A stretch of DNA of 59,574 nt from JAATGA01 sp047605605. Lineage in GTDB: Bacteria; Pseudomonadota; Alphaproteobacteria; Rhodobacterales; Rhodobacteraceae. A model generated the notes under the pieces. The model saw nothing but the letters and a program-made list of their open reading frames with translations. It made no database searches and was not told the origin of the DNA. The stretch lies in NCBI GenBank assembly GCA_047605605.1, contig JASGFG010000011.1, positions 1-59,574 of the forward strand. Reading direction: 5' to 3'. Below, in pieces: positions 1-6,905 of this stretch. Within the stretch, counting starts at the first letter, position 1, and the number at the start of each line of letters is the position of its first letter. A program made the position numbers and the translations under genes.

Positions 1-921
1 GAACTGACACTCCGCCAGGTCGAGGTGATCCGCGCCGTGATGATGGCCGGAACCATTCAGGGTGCGGCCAAGCTGCTGAACGTCTCGGCCCCCGGCATCT
101 CGCGGCTGGTCAAGCATACCGAGGAATCCCTCGGCATCCGCCTGTTCGAGCGCAAGGCGGGCCTGTTCGTCCCCTCGACCGAGGCGGCCGCGATCTTCGA
201 GATGGTGCATCAGGTCCACCGCCAGATGGAAAACCTGAACACCGCGCTGGCCGCCCTGCAAAAGGGGCAGGACGTGCGGCTGTCCTTTGCCTCGGCCCCG
301 TCGATCGCGCAGTTCATCGCCGCCCGCGCGATCCGTGGCATCCGCCAGCGGTTCCCCGACCTGTTCATCGACCTGAACATCCTCAAGATCGAGGAGACGG
401 CGGATTACCTGCTGCTGGAGCGCGGCGAATTCGTGCTGATGAGTTCGGCCATCGAAAACTCGGCGCTGACCAGCACGCCGCTGGCGCAGGGCCGTCTGGT
501 CGCCATCGTGCCCGAAGGGCATCCGCTGGCGCAGAAGGCGGCGATCTCGGTGCATGATCTGGCGAAGGAAGCCTTTGTCGGCGTCGATCCCGAAGACCCC
601 TATGGCGAAATCCTTGCCCGGCCGTTTCGCGATGCGGGGATCGTGCCGCGCTATACGATGCGGGGCCGTTTCGCGCAGACCGTGGTCAGCCTGGTCCGCC
701 ACGGGCTGGGCGTCGCGGTCATCGACGAGTTTTCCGTGGCCGAGGTCTATATGCCTGGCCTCGTCCGCCGCCCGCTGGCCGAACCCGGCGGCGTCACCGC
801 CTGGGTGGTGACCAAGAAGGGGCGCGAGCTGTCCAGCTTTGCCGAATATGCCATCGGCCGGTTCCGCCGCGAACTGGCGGCGGCGGTCGCGCGGGTGGAC
901 TGGGATCAGCCGCCCGCATGA
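1..921 (+). CDS. LysR-family transcriptional regulator (5' end outside window)
   Basis: The reading frame is open from the first base, so the true start lies upstream; the first visible residues, ELTLRQVEV, belong to the usual LysR N-terminus. A winged helix-turn-helix follows (about residues 15-40, with the GAAKLLNVSAPGISRLV helix region), and the rest is a periplasmic-binding-like effector domain containing FASAPSIAQF and HGLGVAVIDEF. About 306 residues are visible, close to full family length. It converges on pcaQ with a 16 bp overlap of the two 3' ends. The effector and targets cannot be told from the sequence, and its target may be the unseen gene to the left. The family call is secure; the role is unknown. 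Confidence 0.9.
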   Translation, partial: ELTLRQVEVIRAVMMAGTIQGAAKLLNVSAPGISRLVKHTEESLGIRLFERKAGLFVPSTEAAAIFEMVHQVHRQMENLNTALAALQKGQDVRLSFASAPSIAQFIAARAIRGIRQRFPDLFIDLNILKIEETADYLLLERGEFVLMSSAIENSALTSTPLAQGRLVAIVPEGHPLAQKAAISVHDLAKEAFVGVDPEDPYGEILARPFRDAGIVPRYTMRGRFAQTVVSLVRHGLGVAVIDEFSVAEVYMPGLVRRPLAEPGGVTAWVVTKKGRELSSFAEYAIGRFRRELAAAVARVDWDQPPA

Positions 922-1823
922 CGGGCGACGTCGCGGGCCACCTCCTCCAGCGCGGCCATGCCGGGCAGCCCCTCGGTCTGGCGGCGTGTCATCCCGACCG
1001 CACCGGACAGGAACCGCGCGCCCAGGGGCAGGTCGACCATGACCCCGCGGTCCAGCTCGTCCGCCACCACCCCGCGCGAGATGAACCACAAGGCATCCGA
1101 GGCAAGGCAGATCCCCCGGCCAAGCGCCAGCGACACCGTCTCGACCGCCGGGCGCAGGCCCGTCAGCCCCAGCGAGGCCAGATAGGCGTCGACCGGCGGG
1201 CGGATCAGCGCGGTCGCCGGCGGCAGGATCAGCGGCGCCTGCGTCAGCGCCTGGGCCAAAGGGAATCCGGCCAGCGGATTGCCGGCCCGGCCCACCAGCA
1301 CCACATCCTCTTCATAGAGGTGATCGAAGGTCAGGCCCGCCATCTCGGACGCGCGGGGCAGGCGGCCCACCATCAGGTCGATCGCCCCCTCGCGCAGCAG
1401 GCGGATCAGATAGTGGTGCGGTCCGGTTTCCACCGCCAGCACGATATCGGGCCGAAGGGCGCCGAACCGCAGCACCACCTGCGGAAAGAACCGCGTCGCC
1501 ACCGTCGGCAGGATTCCGGCGCGGATCGTCCCGACGGATCGCGGGTCCAGCGCCGCCGCTCCCGCCTCCAGCGCCTGAACGGCGGCCAGGGCGTGGCGGC
1601 GGAACAGCGCCCCCCCTTCGGTCAGCACCAGCCGCCGCCCCTGTCGCAGGAACAGCGGCTGGCCCAGCAGATCCTCCAGTTCCGCCAGCGTGCGCGACAG
1701 CGCGGGCTGGGTGATGCCCTGCCTCCGGGCGACCGCCGACAGGCCGCCTTCGGCCGCAATGTCCAGAAACGCGCGGATATGGCGCAGCTTGATCGCGGGA
1801 TGTATAGCGGGGCGGTTATCCAT
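906..1823 (-). CDS. pcaQ: LysR-family activator of the protocatechuate operon (PcaQ)
   Basis: This is a 305-residue LysR regulator. The N-terminal HTH reads IKLRHIRAFLDIAAEGG then GLSAVARRQGITQPALSRTL, and it is followed by an effector-binding domain. It is transcribed away from pcaD, with 66 bp between the two starts, the standard arrangement for PcaQ in alphaproteobacteria. Known PcaQ proteins activate pcaDCHGB in response to beta-carboxy-cis,cis-muconate. I chose the ATG at 1823 because it begins MDNRPAIHPAIKLRH, right before the HTH; residues upstream in frame look non-coding and run into pcaD. Identification as PcaQ rests on family plus position. A PcaQ-like box sits in the intergenic gap. 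Confidence 0.88.
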   Translation of the reverse strand: MDNRPAIHPAIKLRHIRAFLDIAAEGGLSAVARRQGITQPALSRTLAELEDLLGQPLFLRQGRRLVLTEGGALFRRHALAAVQALEAGAAALDPRSVGTIRAGILPTVATRFFPQVVLRFGALRPDIVLAVETGPHHYLIRLLREGAIDLMVGRLPRASEMAGLTFDHLYEEDVVLVGRAGNPLAGFPLAQALTQAPLILPPATALIRPPVDAYLASLGLTGLRPAVETVSLALGRGICLASDALWFISRGVVADELDRGVMVDLPLGARFLSGAVGMTRRQTEGLPGMAALEEVARDVARHAGG

Positions 1824-1839
1824 TCGGGCCGATTTTGCA

Positions 1840-1855
1840 TTATCCAGGCGGTTTC
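1840..1855 (+). promoter_or_regulatory. Candidate PcaQ operator between pcaQ and pcaD
   Basis: The gap holds TTATCC-AGGC-GGTTTC. The PcaQ site described for Sinorhizobium meliloti is ATAACC-N4-GGTTAA; spacing is identical and 8 of 12 defined positions agree, including the CC and GGTT core. It lies 35-50 bp before the pcaD start codon, a plausible activator position. Inferred from sequence and context only. Confidence 0.55.
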
Positions 1856-1889
1856 CGATATGGCAGATTATGGATCGAGGGAGAATGCC

Positions 1890-2669
1890 ATGCAAGTTCT
1901 GACCCGCCCCTGGGGCGCCATGCACATCCGCGTCGATGGCCCCGCCGCCGCGCCCGCGGTGGTTTTCGCCAATTCGCTGGGCACCGACCTGCGACTGTGG
2001 GATGCGGTGCTGCCGCTGTTGCCGGGCATCCGCGCGATCCGCTTCGACAAGCGCGGCCATGGCCTGTCAGACCGCGGCCCGCAGGACGGCATCGCCGGTT
2101 TCGCCGAGGATGCGGCCGCGCTGATCGAAGAGGTCGCGGGCGGCCCGGTGATCTTTGTCGGGCTGTCCATCGGCGGGATGATCGGCCAGCAGCTGGCGGC
2201 CAAGCGGCCCGATCTGGTCCGCGCGCTGGTCCTGTCGAACACCGCGGCCCGGATGGGCACGGCGGAATCGTGGAATGCCCGCATCGCCGCCGTCCGCGCC
2301 AACGGGGTGGAAAGCATCGCCGATGCGGTGATGGAGCGCTGGTTCGCCCCGGCCTTCCGCGCCACGCCGGAACTGGCCCTCTGGCGCAACATGCTGGCCC
2401 GGTCGGACATGGAGGGCTATGCCGCCGCCTGTGCCGCCATCGCCGCGGCCGACCTCGGGCCGCAGACCGCGACGCTGCGCCTGCCCACGCTGGTGATCGC
2501 GGGCGATCAGGACGGCGCCTCGCCCCCCGATCTGGTCGAAGGCACCGCCCGGCTGATCCCCGGCGCCGGGTTCCGCATCATCCCCGGCGCGGGCCATCTG
2601 CCGCCCGCCGAAACCCCCGCCGCATGGGCGGCGCTGGTCGCCCCCTTCCTCAAGGATCATTCCCGATGA
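1890..2669 (+). CDS. pcaD: 3-oxoadipate enol-lactonase
   Basis: This alpha/beta-hydrolase of 259 residues converts 3-oxoadipate enol-lactone to 3-oxoadipate (beta-ketoadipate pathway, cytoplasm). The nucleophile elbow GLSIGG puts the serine at residue 93; the likely catalytic aspartate is D208 in GDQDG and the histidine is H236 in GAGH. The length matches stand-alone PcaD, not a PcaL fusion. The ATG is preceded by the purine-rich sequence GAGGGAGA at a suitable distance. It is the first gene of the pca operon and overlaps pcaC by 4 nt (ATGA). Confidence 0.95.
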   Translation: MQVLTRPWGAMHIRVDGPAAAPAVVFANSLGTDLRLWDAVLPLLPGIRAIRFDKRGHGLSDRGPQDGIAGFAEDAAALIEEVAGGPVIFVGLSIGGMIGQQLAAKRPDLVRALVLSNTAARMGTAESWNARIAAVRANGVESIADAVMERWFAPAFRATPELALWRNMLARSDMEGYAAACAAIAAADLGPQTATLRLPTLVIAGDQDGASPPDLVEGTARLIPGAGFRIIPGAGHLPPAETPAAWAALVAPFLKDHSR

Positions 2670-3046
2670 CCGACCGTTTCGAGACCGGCATGGCGACCCG
2701 CCGCCGCGTCCTGGGCAATGCCCATGTCGACCGGGCCGAGGCCGCCAAGACCGCCTTTGACGAGCCGTTCCAGACGCTGATCACCGAATCCGCCTGGGGC
2801 TCCGTCTGGTCGCGCGACACCATCTCGGCCCGCGAAAGGTCGATGCTGACCATCGCGCTGCTGGCGGGGCTGGGCAACGACCACGAACTGGCCATGCACA
2901 TCCGCGCCACCGCCAACACCGGCGCCACGCCCGACGACGTGCTGGAGGCGCTGCTGCACGTCGCCATCTATGCGGGCGTCCCCCGCGCCAACCACGCCAT
3001 CAAGATCGCCAAGGAGACGTTTGCCGAAATGGAGGCCAAGCGATGA
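2666..3046 (+). CDS. pcaC: 4-carboxymuconolactone decarboxylase
   Basis: The 126-residue protein is an all-helical member of the carboxymuconolactone decarboxylase/AhpD fold. It decarboxylates 4-carboxymuconolactone to the enol-lactone used by PcaD. Typical segments are FQTLITESAWGSVWSR near residues 36-51, SARERSMLTIALLAGL and the HVAIYAGVPRANHA region. The length is standard for single-domain PcaC. It is coupled to both neighbours by ATGA overlaps, so the operon is likely translated as a unit. Confidence 0.95.
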   Translation: MTDRFETGMATRRRVLGNAHVDRAEAAKTAFDEPFQTLITESAWGSVWSRDTISARERSMLTIALLAGLGNDHELAMHIRATANTGATPDDVLEALLHVAIYAGVPRANHAIKIAKETFAEMEAKR

Positions 3047-3780
3047 CCCTCAGCAATTCAGTCGATGCCGGACCGCTGCATTTCCGCGACCGCGACTGGC
3101 ATCCCGCGGCCTATACGCCGGGCTACAAGACCTCGATGACGCGCGCGCCGTTCCGGCCGCTGGTCGCGCTCGGCTCGACGCTCAGCGAAGAGACCGGGCC
3201 GGCCTTTGGTCAGTCGATGATCGGCGCGCTGGACAACAACCTGATCATGAACTTCACCGGCCAACCCGCGATTGGCGAGCGCATCATCATGCACGGCCGG
3301 GTGCTGGACGAAAACGGCCGCGGCGTGCCCAATGTGCTGGTCGAGATGTGGCAGGCCAATGCGGGCGGCCGCTATCGCCACAAGAAGGACGGCTATCTGG
3401 CGCCGCTGGACCCGAACTTCGGCGGCTGCGGGCGCACGCTGACCGGACCGGACGGGTCGTATGAGTTTCTGACCGTCCGCCCCGGCGCCTATCCCTGGCC
3501 GAACCATGTGAACAACTGGCGGCCCATGCACATCCACTGGTCGATCTTCGGTTCGGGCTTTGGCCAGCGGCTGATCACCCAGAACTATTTCCAGGGCGAT
3601 CCGCTGATCGACCTTTGCCCGATCGTGAACACCATCGGCAAGCGCGAGGCGATCGATGTGCTGGTCGCCGCGCTGGACATGAACCGGGCGATCCCGATGG
3701 ACTGCCTGTCCTACAAGTTCGACATCGTGCTGCGCGGCCGCCGCCAGTCGTTCTTCGAAAACCGGAAAGAGGGGATGTGA
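3043..3780 (+). CDS. pcaH: Protocatechuate 3,4-dioxygenase, beta subunit
   Basis: This is the iron-bearing subunit of the intradiol dioxygenase that opens the protocatechuate ring to 3-carboxy-cis,cis-muconate. The four expected Fe(III) ligands are visible: Tyr111 (GGRY), Tyr150 (PGAY) and His163/His165 (MHIHW). At 245 residues it has normal PcaH length, including the N-terminal extension HPAAYTPGYKTS that is typical of beta chains. It is paired with pcaG immediately downstream (1 nt overlap) and overlaps pcaC by 4 nt. Confidence 0.97.
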   Translation: MTLSNSVDAGPLHFRDRDWHPAAYTPGYKTSMTRAPFRPLVALGSTLSEETGPAFGQSMIGALDNNLIMNFTGQPAIGERIIMHGRVLDENGRGVPNVLVEMWQANAGGRYRHKKDGYLAPLDPNFGGCGRTLTGPDGSYEFLTVRPGAYPWPNHVNNWRPMHIHWSIFGSGFGQRLITQNYFQGDPLIDLCPIVNTIGKREAIDVLVAALDMNRAIPMDCLSYKFDIVLRGRRQSFFENRKEGM

Positions 3781-4394
3781 TGGTCCAGCGCCTCGACTAC
3801 CTCAAGGAAACGCCCTCGCAGACGGCGGGGCCTTATGTCCACATCGGGCTGACGCCGAACAAGCTGGGCATTCCCGGCATCTATCCGGTCGATCTGGGCG
3901 CCAGCCCCATCCGCGACGGGGCCAGGGGCGAAAGGATCGTGATCACCGGCCGGGTGATCGACGGCGCCGACATGGTGCTGCGCGACGCGCTGTTCGAAAC
4001 CTGGCAGGCGGATGCGCAGGGCATCTATCCGGCGAACGACCCGCGCGGCGCGGCCGATCCGAACGTCACCGGCTGGGCGCGGGTGGCGGCGGATTTCGAC
4101 ACCGGCATCTGGCGGCTGGAAACGGTGAAACCGGGGCGCGTGCCCTTTCCCGATGGTCGGTTGATGGCGCCGCATATCGCCGTCTGGCTGGTGGCGCGGG
4201 GCATCAACCTGGGCCTTCAGACCCGCATCTATTTCGCCGATGAAGAGGCCGCGAATGCCGAATGCCCGGTGCTGAACCGGATCGAGCATCGGGTGCGGGT
4301 GGACACGCTGCTTGCGAAAAAGGTCGGTCCCGGCGAATACTCCATCGACTTCAAGCTGCAAGGCGAGGGTGAAACCGTGTTCTTCGACATCTGA
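3780..4394 (+). CDS. pcaG: Protocatechuate 3,4-dioxygenase, alpha subunit
   Basis: The 204-residue intradiol dioxygenase alpha chain forms the heteromeric enzyme with PcaH. The N-terminus LKETPSQTAGPYVHIGL is characteristic of PcaG. The central ALFETWQADAQGIY is the intradiol core, and MAPHIAVWLVARG replaces the metal-binding HIH segment of the beta chain, as expected for a subunit that does not hold the iron. The ATG shares one base with the pcaH stop (TGATG), which indicates translational coupling. The gene ends 2 nt before the BKACE gene. Confidence 0.96.
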   Translation: MVQRLDYLKETPSQTAGPYVHIGLTPNKLGIPGIYPVDLGASPIRDGARGERIVITGRVIDGADMVLRDALFETWQADAQGIYPANDPRGAADPNVTGWARVAADFDTGIWRLETVKPGRVPFPDGRLMAPHIAVWLVARGINLGLQTRIYFADEEAANAECPVLNRIEHRVRVDTLLAKKVGPGEYSIDFKLQGEGETVFFDI

Positions 4395-4396
4395 CC

Positions 4397-5236
4397 ATGA
4401 CGCAAACCCCCTGCATCATCTGCGTGGCCATCACCGGCTCGCTGCCGACCAAGGCGAACAACCCGGCCGTGCCGATCAGCATCGCCGAGCAGATCGAGTC
4501 GACGCATGAGGCGTTCGAGGCCGGGGCGACCATCGCCCATTGCCACGTCAGGGACGACGAGGGGCGCCCGACCTCGGACCCCCAGCGTTTCGCGCAGTTG
4601 AAGGAGGGGTTGGAGAAACACTGCCCCGGCCTGATCATCCAGCTGTCCACCGGCGGGCGGTCCGGCGCGGGGCAGGTGCGCGGCGGGATGCTGCCGCTGC
4701 GGCCCGACATGGCCTCGCTTTCGGTCGGGTCGAACAACTTTCCCACGCGGGTCTATGAAAACCCGCCCGATCTGGTCGACTGGCTGGCCTCCGAGATGCT
4801 GGAATATGGGGTAAAGCCGGAAATCGAGGCGTTCGACCTGTCTCACATCGTGCAGGCCACGCGGATGCAGGCGGACGGGCGGCTGAAAGGCCCGCTCTAC
4901 GTCCAGTTCGTCATGGGGGTAAAGAACGCCATGCCCGCCGACGAGCCGATCTTCGATTTCTATATAGAAACGCTGAAACGCCTCGCCCCCGATGCGCAAT
5001 GGTGCGCGGCCGGCATCGGCCCGGCGCAGCTCACCATCAACGAATGGTCCATCCGCAAGGGCGGCCACACCCGCACCGGGATGGAGGACAACGTGCGCCT
5101 CGACCGCGACCGGCTCGCTCCCTCGAACGCCGCCCTCGTCCGCCGCGCGGCCGAACTCTGCGACAGATACGGCCGCCCCGTCGCCACCTGGCGGCAGGCC
5201 CGCGAAATCCTTGGCCTCAAGATCCCTGCCACCTGA
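4397..5236 (+). CDS. Beta-keto acid cleavage enzyme (BKACE, DUF849 family)
   Basis: The 279-residue TIM-barrel enzyme belongs to the family of 3-keto-5-aminohexanoate cleavage enzyme (Kce). Family members react a beta-keto acid with acetyl-CoA to give acetoacetate and a new acyl-CoA. The zinc ligands are recognisable: H48 and H50 in AHCHVRD, and E230 in GMEDN. R226 and D231, the catalytic pair described for Kce, are also present. It lies between pcaG and pcaB, 2 nt after pcaG. The natural inference is that it acts on 3-oxoadipate, yielding succinyl-CoA and acetoacetate, in place of PcaIJ and PcaF, which are not in this window. Family assignment is firm; substrate is inferred. Confidence 0.9.
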   Translation: MTQTPCIICVAITGSLPTKANNPAVPISIAEQIESTHEAFEAGATIAHCHVRDDEGRPTSDPQRFAQLKEGLEKHCPGLIIQLSTGGRSGAGQVRGGMLPLRPDMASLSVGSNNFPTRVYENPPDLVDWLASEMLEYGVKPEIEAFDLSHIVQATRMQADGRLKGPLYVQFVMGVKNAMPADEPIFDFYIETLKRLAPDAQWCAAGIGPAQLTINEWSIRKGGHTRTGMEDNVRLDRDRLAPSNAALVRRAAELCDRYGRPVATWRQAREILGLKIPAT

Positions 5237-5243
5237 CCCTTTC

Positions 5244-5300
5244 CCCTCTTTCTGGATGAAAATATCCTCGGGGGGTCCGGGGGGCAGACAGCCCCCTCGG
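5244..5300. repeat. Intergenic repeat copy 1 (CTCTTTCTGGA...AATATCCT...GGTCCGG)
   Basis: The gap between the BKACE gene and pcaB holds CTCTTTCTGGA, AATATCCT and GGTCCGG in order, then a short hairpin GGGGGC-AGACA-GCCCCC. The same ordered blocks occur on the opposite strand at 15533-15591. The hairpin has no T tract, so termination inside the operon would be partial at most. Similar elements are common between genes in Rhodobacteraceae, to my knowledge. Confidence 0.65.
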
Positions 5301-5325
5301 CCTTTCCGCAAGAAAGCCGTCCGCC

Positions 5326-6639
5326 ATGCCCGCAGCCCCCGCCGACAGCGCCCTTTACCGCGCCCTGTTCTCCGACGACGAAACCGCCGCCCTGTTCACC
5401 GACAGCGCCGAGATCCGCGCCATGCTGCTGGTCGAAGGGGCGCTTGCCCGCGTTCAGGGCCGGCTTGGCCTGATCCCGGAAACCGCCGCCGCCTTCATCG
5501 ACCGTTCCGCGCGCGAGGTGCAGATCGACCCCGCCGCCCTTGCCGGGGAAACGGCGACGAATGGCGTGCCGGTGCCCGCCCTGGTCGCGGCCTTCCGCAA
5601 GGCGATGAATGCGCCTGACCATGCGCAATATCTGCACTGGGGCGCCACCAGTCAGGACATCATGGACACCGCGCTGGCGCTGCGCCTGCGCCGGGTCACG
5701 GCGCTGTGGGATGACCGGCTGGCCGCGTTGACCGCCGCTCTGGGCCGTCTGGCGCGCACCCACGCAGATCTGCCGATGGCGGCGCGCACCTATGGGCAGG
5801 CCGCGACCCCCACCAGCTTTGGCGCGGTGGTGGCGGGTTGGGGCCATCCGCTGCTGCCCCACCGCGTCCGGCTGGCGGCGGTCGCGGGCGACCTTGCCAC
5901 CGTTTCGCTGGGCGGGGCGGCGGGCACGCTTTCGGCCATGGGGGACGAAGGCCCCGCCGTGCGCGCCGGGCTGGCCGAGGCGCTGGGCCTGGCCGATCCG
6001 GGCCACAACTGGCACGCCGAGCGCGACCGGATCGGCGCCTTCGCCGGATGGATGGCGGGGCTGGCCGCCAGCCTTGGCAAGATGGCCGAGGATCTGATCC
6101 TGATGTCGCAGACCGGCATGGCCGAGGTCGCCATCGCCGGGGCGGGCGGGTCGTCCACCATGCCGCAGAAACAGAACCCGGTCGGGCCTTCGGTCCTTGT
6201 CGCGCTGGCGCGGCAGATCATCCCGCTGGCATCGGCGGTGCAGGGGGCGGGCCTCCACCGCCAGCAGCGCGACGGGGCGGCCTGGTTCGTGGAATGGCTG
6301 ACCCTGCCGCAGCTTTGCATCTCGACCGGGCGGGCGCTGGCCCTTGCCACCGATCTGGCCGGTCGCCTTGCCCCGGACGCGCAGGCCATGGCCCGCAACC
6401 TGGACGACGGCAGCGGCCTGATCCATGCCGAAGCCTATACCTTTGCCCTTGCCCGCCATATGCCCCGCCCCGAGGCGCAGGCCAGGATCAAGGCGCTGTG
6501 CGCCGCGGCGCAGAAGGAGGGCGTGGCGCTTGCCGCACTGGTCGCACGCGATTTTCCGGGGCTGGATCTTTCCGCCGCTGGCGGGCTGGGCACCGCCCCG
6601 GCCGAAGCGCGCGCCTTTGCGGCCGCCGCCGGGGCCTGA
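5326..6639 (+). CDS. pcaB: 3-carboxy-cis,cis-muconate cycloisomerase
   Basis: This fumarase/aspartase-superfamily enzyme of 437 residues converts beta-carboxymuconate to 4-carboxymuconolactone, the step between PcaGH and PcaC. The superfamily signature GSSTMPQKQNP is at residues 275-285. The substrate-binding segment HWGATSQDIMDTA (about 104-116) and AARTYGQAATPTSFG are characteristic of PcaB. The length is in the usual range (about 440-450). It is the last gene of the pca operon and is separated from the rest by an 89 bp gap with the repeat element, so it may also have its own transcription. Confidence 0.95.
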   Translation: MPAAPADSALYRALFSDDETAALFTDSAEIRAMLLVEGALARVQGRLGLIPETAAAFIDRSAREVQIDPAALAGETATNGVPVPALVAAFRKAMNAPDHAQYLHWGATSQDIMDTALALRLRRVTALWDDRLAALTAALGRLARTHADLPMAARTYGQAATPTSFGAVVAGWGHPLLPHRVRLAAVAGDLATVSLGGAAGTLSAMGDEGPAVRAGLAEALGLADPGHNWHAERDRIGAFAGWMAGLAASLGKMAEDLILMSQTGMAEVAIAGAGGSSTMPQKQNPVGPSVLVALARQIIPLASAVQGAGLHRQQRDGAAWFVEWLTLPQLCISTGRALALATDLAGRLAPDAQAMARNLDDGSGLIHAEAYTFALARHMPRPEAQARIKALCAAAQKEGVALAALVARDFPGLDLSAAGGLGTAPAEARAFAAAAGA

Positions 6640-6730
6640 ACCAGAGCCTGCACCCGCAGGGGGATCGAGGCGGCGGCAGGCGTGGCCCTTTGCCGCCGCG
6701 CCGCCTTTCGTCGAAATCCGCCGAAAATAC

Positions 6731-6867
6731 TTTGTCGCGAGATGTCGCGGAAATCCGGCCATGGGCATCGGCTGACCCTGCCGCGACAAACCGCGACAAA
6801 AACCCCTGCCCGCGCCGGTTGCCTGCGCAGGTCACAGATGTTTGAAGGCCCGCGACAGCCCGCGACC
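6731..6867 (+). promoter_or_regulatory. Three direct-repeat sites upstream of the FepA-like receptor
   Basis: The 266 bp gap before the receptor gene holds three pairs of the hexamer TGTCGC (or its complement GCGACA), each pair with a 10 bp period. They are TGTCGC at 6733 and 6743, GCGACA at 6783 and 6793, and GCGACA/GCGACC at 6852 and 6862. The first two pairs are centred exactly 50 bp apart. Direct repeats spaced one helical turn apart are typical targets of OmpR-family response regulators. A fourth site of the same design lies upstream of the response regulator at 23480. I infer that this regulator binds here. Confidence 0.6.
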
Positions 6868-6905
6868 CGCCAGCCAGACCCTGTTCAGAACATTGGGATA
6901 TTGTG

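Noticed and set aside
4960..6789. A 609-codon open frame antisense to pcaB
   Set aside because: Same high-GC artefact; translation is rich in Gly, Arg, Gln and His without recognisable domains, while the plus strand encodes an intact PcaB.
6640..6905. A small gene in the gap before the FepA-like receptor
   Set aside because: Short frames here have no ribosome-binding site and would run across the repeated regulator-type sites; the region reads as a promoter.
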